Shown here: piece after piece, positions 33,825 to 36,685 of the stretch
How the letters are laid out: each line of letters begins with the position of its first letter
Numbering within the stretch: position 1 is the stretch's first letter
Source: DATGMP01 sp035293565
Lineage (GTDB): Bacteria; Pseudomonadota; Alphaproteobacteria; BOG-932; Roseiterribacteraceae
Assembly: GCA_035293565.1 (NCBI GenBank)
Contig: DATGMP010000151.1
Span: 1-36,685, forward strand
Reading direction: 5' to 3'
DNA length: 36,685 nt
Translations under genes and position numbers: made by a program
The notes under the pieces: generated by a model
Seen by the model: the letters and a program-made list of their open reading frames with translations, nothing else
Database searches by the model: none
Told to the model about the DNA's origin: nothing

Positions 33825-34660
33825 CCGCGATCTCTGGGCGCTTGCCGCGCCGGCAGCCCAAGCGCCTGGGGCTCGCGCGGATTCTCGGGACCGGCGCCAA
33901 GCTGGGCGCGCTGGCCGGAATCGGCGTGGTCGGATTTCTGGCATGGCGGTCGGGACGGCTGGAAAGCGCGCTCGACTGGATGGAGACGCGGGCGGTGGAC
34001 GCGACCGCTTCGGTCGGATTCCGTGTCGAGGATGTCGAGGTCGCGGGTCGCGTCGAGACCGATCCCAAGGCGCTCTTGGATGCGCTCGGCCTCAAGCGGG
34101 GCGATCCGCTGCTCGCCTTCGATCCGGCGACGGCTCGCGAAAGGGTGGAGGCTCTGCCGTGGGTCGCGAGCGCCGCGGTCGAGCGCCTGTTCCCGGACAC
34201 GATTCGCATCGTCATCGTCGAGCGTCGACCGATCGCGCTTTGGCAGCATAATGAGCGGCTGTCGCTGATCGATTCGGAGGGCGCCAATCTGGGACCTGTA
34301 GCGCTCGAAAAAGCGCCGGACCTGCCGCTCGTCGTGGGCGGGGACGCGCCGGCGCATGCGGCCGAGCTGCTGCAGCTGCTGCGCCATTATCCGGATCTCG
34401 CGAAGCGCGTTCAGGCGTCGAGCTGGATCGGCAGCCGGCGGTGGGACCTGAAGCTCGACAACGGCGTCGAGGTGAAGCTGCCGGAAAGCGGCGTCGCCGA
34501 CGCGCTGAAGCAGCTGGCCGACGCCGAAGCCGCGAGCAAGCTCTTCGAGCGCGACGTCTCGCAGATCGATCTCCGCTTGCCCGGCAAGATGGTCGTGCGC
34601 CTCGCGCATGCGCCGGCGCCCGATCCCAAGGGCAAAGCCAAATCGCAGCAAGGAATTTGA
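33812..34660 (+). CDS. ftsQ: Cell division protein FtsQ (282 aa)
   Basis: Bitopic divisome protein linking FtsA/Z-associated early proteins to FtsWI. Cytoplasmic basic N-terminus, one transmembrane helix (about 31-48, LGALAGIGVVGFLAW), a POTRA domain (about 70-140, FRVEDVEVAGRVETDPKALLDALGL then WVASAAVERLFPDTIRIVIVERRPIALW in parts), and the beta FtsQ domain. Two starts are possible. ATG 33812 has GGAGG about seven bases upstream; ATG 33821 forms an ATGA with the ddl stop, as elsewhere in the cluster. I chose 33812 for its ribosome binding site. ftsA follows after 7 bases. Confidence 0.95.
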   Translation: MPSMTAISGRLPRRQPKRLGLARILGTGAKLGALAGIGVVGFLAWRSGRLESALDWMETRAVDATASVGFRVEDVEVAGRVETDPKALLDALGLKRGDPLLAFDPATARERVEALPWVASAAVERLFPDTIRIVIVERRPIALWQHNERLSLIDSEGANLGPVALEKAPDLPLVVGGDAPAHAAELLQLLRHYPDLAKRVQASSWIGSRRWDLKLDNGVEVKLPESGVADALKQLADAEAASKLFERDVSQIDLRLPGKMVVRLAHAPAPDPKGKAKSQQGI

Positions 34661-34667
34661 ACGCGCA

Positions 34668-35945
34668 ATGAGCACGACGGCATCCAATAGGCTTCGTCAC
34701 CGACCGCGCGGCAGCATCATCGCCGTCGTCGATGTCGGCTCGACCAAGGTCGTCTGCTTCATCGCGCGCGTGGAGGACAGCAACGAGCTTCGGATCATCG
34801 GCGTCGGCCATCAAAGCTCGCTGGGTCTGAAGGCCGGCGCCATTGTCGACATGGCGGCCGCGACCGCCGCCATCGGCGCGGCCGTCAATGCGGCCGAGCA
34901 AATGTGCGGCGAGACGATCCGCGAGGTGCTGGTCAATCTCTCGGCGGGCCATATCGAGTCGCATGGCGTCACCATCGAGGTGACCATCGCCGGCCATCAG
35001 GTGGGCGACCTCGATCTCAGGCGCGCGCTTGCCCATGCGCGGGGCGTCGAGCGAAGCGGTGAAACCGAGCTGCTGCACGCGATCCCGACCGGCTATGCGA
35101 TCGACGGCAATCGCGGCATCGAGGATCCGCGCGGCATGTTCGGCCAGGCGTTGGGCGTGCAGCTTCACGCGGTCACCGCCAGCGTCGGCGCGGTCAAGAA
35201 TCTCGCCACCTGCATCGCCGACACGCATCTCGGCGTCGAGGCTTGCTGCGTCTCGCCCTATGCCTCGGGCCTGTCGGTTCTGGTCGATGACGAAAAGCAG
35301 CTGGGCGCGACCATCATCGACATGGGCGGCGGAACGACCGAGATCGCGGTCTTCCTCGACGGCGTGCTGGTCCATGCCGATTGCGTCGGAATCGGCGGCA
35401 GCGCGGTGACGAGCGACGTCGCGCGGGGGCTCACCACGCCGCTTGCCCATGCCGAGCGCATCAAAACCCTCTACGGCAGCTGCACGGCGTCCTCGGCGGA
35501 TGATCGCGAGCTCATCGACGTGCCGCAGGTCGGCGAATATGGCGAGGACGAGCCGGTGCAGGCCAACCACCTGCCGCGCTCCTATCTGGTGGGCATCATC
35601 CAGCCGCGCATCGAGGAGACCTTCGAGCTGGTGCGCGCCCGGCTGGAGGCATCGGGATTCTATCAGGCGGCGGGCCGCAGAGTCGTGCTGACCGGCGGCG
35701 CCAGTCAGCTCTCCGGCGTGCGCGAGCTCGCGCAGCTCGTGCTCGACAAGCAGATCCGCATCGGCAAGCCGCGCCGACTGTTGGGTCAGCCGGAGGCGAC
35801 GTCCGGTCCGGCTTTCGCCACCGCCGTCGGGCTCCTCGCCTTCGCGCAGCATCCGGTCGAGGACCTATCCGGCCTCACCTCCTTGCCGCAATCGTCGCCG
35901 GGTCTCTTCGGCCGATTCGGCACCTGGCTCAGGGAGAATTTATGA
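34668..35945 (+). CDS. ftsA: Cell division protein FtsA (425 aa)
   Basis: Actin-like ATPase that tethers FtsZ to the membrane. Phosphate-1 motif VVDVGSTKVVCFIA near the start, the 1C domain (EVLVNLSAGHIESHGV), phosphate-2 (TIIDMGGGTTEIAVF), IGGSAVTSDVARGL, and the adenosine motif VVLTGGASQLSGV. The C-terminus ends in a hydrophobic/basic amphipathic stretch, GLFGRFGTWLRENL, the membrane-targeting helix. Start ATG 34668 (MSTTASNRLRHRPRG) is 7 bases after the ftsQ stop. Its TGA stop is embedded in an ATGA whose ATG (35942) opens a frame continuous with ftsZ. Confidence 0.97.
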   Translation: MSTTASNRLRHRPRGSIIAVVDVGSTKVVCFIARVEDSNELRIIGVGHQSSLGLKAGAIVDMAAATAAIGAAVNAAEQMCGETIREVLVNLSAGHIESHGVTIEVTIAGHQVGDLDLRRALAHARGVERSGETELLHAIPTGYAIDGNRGIEDPRGMFGQALGVQLHAVTASVGAVKNLATCIADTHLGVEACCVSPYASGLSVLVDDEKQLGATIIDMGGGTTEIAVFLDGVLVHADCVGIGGSAVTSDVARGLTTPLAHAERIKTLYGSCTASSADDRELIDVPQVGEYGEDEPVQANHLPRSYLVGIIQPRIEETFELVRARLEASGFYQAAGRRVVLTGGASQLSGVRELAQLVLDKQIRIGKPRRLLGQPEATSGPAFATAVGLLAFAQHPVEDLSGLTSLPQSSPGLFGRFGTWLRENL

Positions 35946-36082
35946 CACGGCCACCCGAAACTCCGCGTCCTCCCACCATCGAGACGACCCCAATCCGAAC
36001 ACGCCGGCGGGCGTCGAGCCCGCCCGATCCTTCCACCCCGAACCTTTTTCCCACCTTATTCGACGAACAGGAGGCCCACCCA
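35942..36082 (+). promoter_or_regulatory. ftsA-ftsZ gap: in-frame upstream start and stem-loop
   Basis: An ATG at 35942 overlaps the ftsA stop (ATGA) and has AGGGAG (35931-35936) five bases upstream. From it 47 codons run without a stop in frame to the canonical ftsZ ATG at 36083. The encoded segment starts MTRPPETPRPPTIETTPIR and is Pro/Thr/Arg-rich, unlike FtsZ. A stem-loop (GGCGGGC 36006-36012, GCCCGCC 36018-36024, loop GTCGA) lies inside. The interval may be an FtsZ N-terminal extension, an in-frame leader, or an untranslated spacer with a separate ftsZ promoter. Confidence 0.55.
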
Positions 36083-36685
36083 ATGATCAACATCCGCGCA
36101 CCCGAGAGCGAACCGTCCCTGCAACCGAAGATCACCGTCATCGGTGTCGGCGGGGCAGGGGGCAATGCCGTCAACAACATGATCCGTTCCAACCTTGAGG
36201 GTGTGGAGTTCCTGGTCTGCAACACCGATGCGCAGGCGCTGAAGGGCTCTTCGGCGGATCGGCGGATCCAGCTCGGCCTCAACATCACGCGCGGTCTCGG
36301 CGCGGGCTCGCGTCCCGATGTGGGCCGCGCCTCCGCCGAAGAGGCGATGGAAGAGCTGCTGGGCTATCTCGAAGGCTCCAACATGGTGTTCATCACCGCC
36401 GGCATGGGCGGCGGCACCGGCACGGGCGCGGCGCCGGTCATCGCGCGCGCGGCGCGCGAGCACAACATCCTGACCGTCGGCGTGGTGACCAAGCCCTTCC
36501 AGTTCGAGGGCGCGCACCGGATGCGCATCGCCGAGGCCGGCATCCAGGAGCTGCAGCAATTCGTCGACACGCTGATCGTGATCCCGAATCAGAATCTCTT
36601 CCGCATCGCGAACGAGAAGACGACCTTCGCGGACGCCTTCAAGATGGCGGACGAGGTGCTGCATTCGGGCGTGCGCGGCGTGACA
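36083..36685 (+). CDS. ftsZ: Cell division protein FtsZ (partial, first 201 codons)
   Basis: Tubulin-like GTPase forming the Z ring; cut by the window end within the GTPase domain. Visible: PKITVIGVGGAGGNAVNNM with the first glycine-rich loop, LVCNTDAQALKGS, and the tubulin signature GGGTGTG at 109-115 (ITAGMGGGTGTGAAPVIA), then VGVVTKPFQFEG and IVIPNQNLFRIANEKTTF. ATG 36083 (MINIRAPES) is the canonical alphaproteobacterial start, with AGGAGG (36069-36074) eight bases upstream. A second well-placed ATG at 35942 is in frame and would add 47 residues. The C-terminal peptide that binds FtsA lies beyond the window. Confidence 0.97.
   Translation, partial: MINIRAPESEPSLQPKITVIGVGGAGGNAVNNMIRSNLEGVEFLVCNTDAQALKGSSADRRIQLGLNITRGLGAGSRPDVGRASAEEAMEELLGYLEGSNMVFITAGMGGGTGTGAAPVIARAAREHNILTVGVVTKPFQFEGAHRMRIAEAGIQELQQFVDTLIVIPNQNLFRIANEKTTFADAFKMADEVLHSGVRGVT

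Overview
This is a GC-rich chromosomal window from an alphaproteobacterium. The evidence is the NepR/PhyR/EcfG general stress response (GSR) set, an NDUFA12-type complex I protein, a DUF2155 protein beside aat-accC-accB-aroQ, a mitochondrial-type M16 peptidase and a complete alphaproteobacterial dcw (division and cell wall) cluster. Family or genus cannot be fixed from sequence reading alone.

Layout. (1) Bases 1-134 are the edge of an insertion sequence: the first 19 codons of a transposase on the minus strand and a tandem end motif. A small hypothetical gene follows. (2) 629-7483 is envelope and housekeeping. NDUFA12, mlaD and a DUF2155 gene lie on plus. A minus-strand series runs M48/TPR protease, ScsC-like thiol oxidoreductase, aroQ, accB, accC, aat. 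(3) 7557-12051 holds a PLP aminotransferase, an M16 peptidase, a GNAT acetyltransferase, YqgE/AlgH and a peroxiredoxin. (4) 12060-17519 is a GSR neighbourhood: DUF1328 membrane protein, membrane HisKA_2 kinase, holin-like and DUF883 membrane proteins, anti-sigma factor nepR, anti-anti-sigma regulator phyR and sigma factor ecfG. Several intergenic regions here, and the one in front of yqgE, carry sequences like the EcfG promoter (GGAAC-N16/17-CGTT). (5) 17726-18824 holds an AmpD-like amidase and the RNase P RNA. (6) 19029-36685 is the dcw cluster: four MraZ operator repeats, then mraZ-rsmH-ftsL-ftsI-murE-murF-mraY-murD-ftsW-murG-murC-murB-ddl-ftsQ-ftsA-ftsZ, with ftsZ cut by the window end.

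How it works together. The dcw genes encode the pathway from UDP-MurNAc to lipid II plus the divisome. From mraZ to the end of ftsA they overlap, mostly by ATGA, with one 7-base gap, so transcription and translation are probably coupled throughout. The GSR genes form a partner-switching circuit: a kinase phosphorylates PhyR, PhyR-P captures NepR, and EcfG is freed to read GGAAC promoters, some of which appear to lie beside it.

No wholly new system was found. The least expected signals are: an in-frame, well-initiated 47-codon extension in front of the canonical ftsZ start, coupled to the ftsA stop; an EcfG promoter with a perfect consensus before yqgE; a possible EcfG-driven small RNA before the kinase gene; and nepR separated from ecfG and convergent with phyR.
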